Shown here: positions 61,826 through 64,000 of the stretch, piece after piece
Numbering within the stretch: position 1 is the stretch's first letter
Layout of the letters: the number at the start of each line of letters is the position of its first letter
Source: Glandiceps talaboti
Lineage: Eukaryota > Hemichordata > Enteropneusta > Spengelidae
Length of the DNA: 64,000 nt
NCBI RefSeq assembly: GCF_964340395.1
Contig: NC_135561.1
Span: forward strand, 16,800,365-16,864,364
Direction: 5' to 3'
The notes under the pieces: model-generated
Told to the model about the DNA's origin: nothing
Seen by the model: the letters and a program-made list of their open reading frames with translations, nothing else
The model's database searches: none
Translations under genes and position numbers: made by a program

Positions 61826-62527
61826 ACGTACGGTAATGCCGTCTCTTTCTATGTTGAATTACTTTCAGACGACGCACGTCTGGTGAAAATTTATGACGTC
61901 TACAGTGTATCAAATTTAGACGTGGGTGTTTATGCTCATTATATAAAAACTGACATAAAAATGCTTTGATTTGTGTTGTCACTTAACTCACATATCACAG
62001 ATCACTACACCATATGAAAATATGTAATGTCACAATGTTAAGAAAGTTGAACTCTTTCGTAATGAATAAAATGATGTTCTAGCATTTTTTAATGACTGCC
62101 AGACTGAGTCTGAAGAGAAAAAAAATAAGTAGAGATGATAAATCATCAGATTTGTTTATCGATGCAAGTCACTCCATAATGGTAAAATCATGGAAATCTT
62201 GCCCTTGTCAAAAACTAAGAGACAGGCTTTTAGATAATTTACATTATTACGTACATACCAGAGACTACTTGCACCGGTCACGATGTGCATGCATACTAGT
62301 GGTATTTGCAGTATCAGCGCACTTCCAATGCAAAAACAACCCACACATACTTGCATGGAAATGATATGCAAATGAGGATGCGATCGTTTATAACAGCAGA
62401 CGAAAGCGTGAGGTCACACATGTCAGTTTTTCTCGGATATTCACTGTTTTCGATATATTAATAATAATACTTAAATAAGTCTTATATAGTAATAATAATT
62501 TTGATAATAACTATGTTTATTTGAAGA
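61826..62527. other. Intergenic, no gene recognised
   Basis: An octamer-type ATGCAAAT lies at 62367-62374. A 90-codon frame (62092-62364) has no motif. Confidence 0.35.
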
Positions 62528-63050
62528 TTAACCACCCTACGTAGGGTAGTTTGTTATGTTAAGTTCAAAAAGGGATCATTTTATGAACACCTGTGGCCAT
62601 GGTAACCAAAATCACCATAATATGTTAATCATTTTTTTTCCAAAATTTGACATAAAACATTAAAAAAAAAATACAGTAAAAAATTGCCTTGTTTTAGACA
62701 TGTTTGAGTTAGTACTACCTAGTGTACCATAAATTGTATGAAGTGGGAAAGCTGTTTCCATGGAAACATATGGTAGGCATGAAAATTGTTTTCGTTATAT
62801 ACACATACATCTCACAAGTAACATTATAAATCTGATCAATATCATTTTATTTGCACATTGACCCCACCACAAAGGGTAGATTGTCCTGCTGAGTTCAAAA
62901 AAGTGGTCATTTAATGAACATCGGTTGCCATGGTAACCAAAATAACCATATTATGTGGATTTTTGATTTAAAGATTCAAATTTAGGAAAAAATATCATTC
63001 TTGTTGGCATGTACTAGTTGGTGATATCTGTTGTAAGAAAGTTTCATGAC
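62528..63050 (+). repeat. Tandem pair of ~335-bp units with RFX X-box-like palindromes
   Basis: Units starting near 62533 and 62868 share GAGTTCAAAA or AAGTTCAAAA, GGTCATTTAATGAACA and GCCATGGTAACCAAAA. Palindromes: GTGGCCATGGTAAC (62593), GTTTCCATGGAAAC (62754) and GTTGCCATGGTAAC (62924). The last fits the X-box bound by RFX factors. Whether they act as sites is inference. Confidence 0.6.
62924..62937. promoter_or_regulatory. RFX X-box-like site
   Basis: GTTGCC-AT-GGTAAC is a near-perfect inverted pair of RFX half-sites. No adjacent promoter or ciliary gene is visible, so function is unproven. Confidence 0.3.
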
Positions 63051-64000
63051 TTTTGAAATTATATGTATCAAACTGAAGCAATTCTAAAACTCTAAAATCG
63101 CCTGAATAAATTGTCAATACCTAAAATACCAGTAGTCCTTGAGAATTCGATCTACACAACTTGGTTCAGTCTTTTATCACAAAATCTTCAAAGAAAGTGT
63201 ACATGTACATTTGAGTACAAGTTGACATGATCATTGACTCCCTACTGTATATTATTGATTTTATCCAAAATATTGGCTGCTTCAAATTCGCCAACTCATC
63301 TGCCAACACGATGTGCGTATATTCAAATTTTATTGTACAAGACAACAATAGTCATAGACGATATACGGCACTATGACACACTGTGTAAGCACAGGTTGTT
63401 TTTGAAAGATGACAAAACTGCTTTGTGTCACTGTGTGGATGGCAATGAAACCAAGCAATAGAAAATGAAATAATTAAAAAAAGTGAGTATGTAGTTTTCA
63501 TCATAGTTAGTAGATAGTAATCCTACAATAGTTTCTGACGACTTTGCTATTTGTGAGGCTAGCAAGCCACTTCGCTATAACACTGTGAGTAATCATAGAC
63601 TGTACTGCGACGACACATGATATGTCTAGATCAAAGGGGACCTAGCGATCAATACTGACGTGGCCATGGAAAATCAGACTTCCGTATTTTTCTAGAGTAC
63701 ATACATGTACACATAAAAACCGACATTTCTGAGGGTTAGTCATACCCCATCCTTATGATCAGTGGACTCGCCCATATGTTATTACATTTCATCATGTGTT
63801 GTCTTATCGTGAAACCCTTTCTCATCCGATCTTTGTAAGTTCGCTAGTACGAAAATTTCAGATCGTTTTCGATTAGAATTCAATAATTGGGAAAAAGAAT
63901 GTTCCATTTTGTTCATTTCAGTGACATTTTATATTTAGAAAGTAGTGTGTTGTAGGTCGACAACACGACACAGTGTGTTTACATGTAAACATGGCTCTGA
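63051..64000. other. Intergenic, no gene recognised
   Basis: A 75-codon frame (63234-63461) ends near an A-tract and has no motif. Nothing else is supported to the window end. Confidence 0.35.

Overview
The window looks like nuclear DNA of an animal, most likely a marine invertebrate. A hemichordate or lancelet-like deuterostome is my guess, from the repeat types and the gene structure, and the sequence does not prove it. It is AT-rich. Spliced exons have GT-AG borders and introns of about 0.5-0.7 kb. There is no bacterial gene organisation, no rRNA gene, no CRISPR array and no intact tRNA gene. Most of the 64 kb is intergenic or intronic DNA built from mobile-element remains and microsatellites, and most long open frames are artefacts of simple repeats.

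Host genes. (1) 791-3387 (+) holds the last four exons of a CYP4-family cytochrome P450: I-helix AGHDTT, ExxR, PERF-type motif, haem-binding FxxGxRxCxG and the stop. The N-terminal half lies upstream of the window. (2) 10785-11264 (+) is a 159-codon frame of unknown function inside a 1.7-kb imperfect palindrome. (3) 50815-51625 (-) has two phase-compatible exons forming the C-terminal end of an unrecognised gene. (4) Near-identical cysteine-containing exons at 40822-40960 and 47438-47624 (-) sit in a 0.6-kb segmental duplication and differ by a 3-bp indel that adds or removes a stop codon. A few weaker exon-like frames are listed with low confidence.

Mobile elements by region. 1-322: tRNA-derived SINE. 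13.1-17.8 kb: three TIR elements in a row, each with a matching 3-bp duplication (TTA, GTA, TAA). 18.9-19.26 kb: ~45-bp minisatellite. 19.27-20.4 kb and, inverted, 30.2-30.98 kb: a family made of ~146-bp tandem units closed by a CAGA run and a perfect hairpin. The second copy interrupts a LINE. 20.9-21.4 and 55.0-55.3 kb: two MITEs with GGGACGATCG ends. 24.3-25.3 kb (-): Penelope-like GIY-YIG endonuclease, frameshifted. 29.87-30.19 kb (-), 32.1-32.3 kb (+) and 52.5-53.95 kb (+): CR1/L2/jockey-like LINE pieces. 57.2-58.3 and 62.5-63.05 kb: 0.3-0.4-kb tandem units, the latter with palindromic RFX X-box-like sites.

The most interesting locus is 41.4-42.5 kb. A Penelope-like C-terminus on the minus strand is surrounded by four complete hammerhead-ribozyme-like motifs, two on each strand. 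Two of them are joined head to head in a 73-bp-arm palindrome. Helix I shows a compensatory difference between copies, and AT/GTAT microsatellites sit at the same element border each time.
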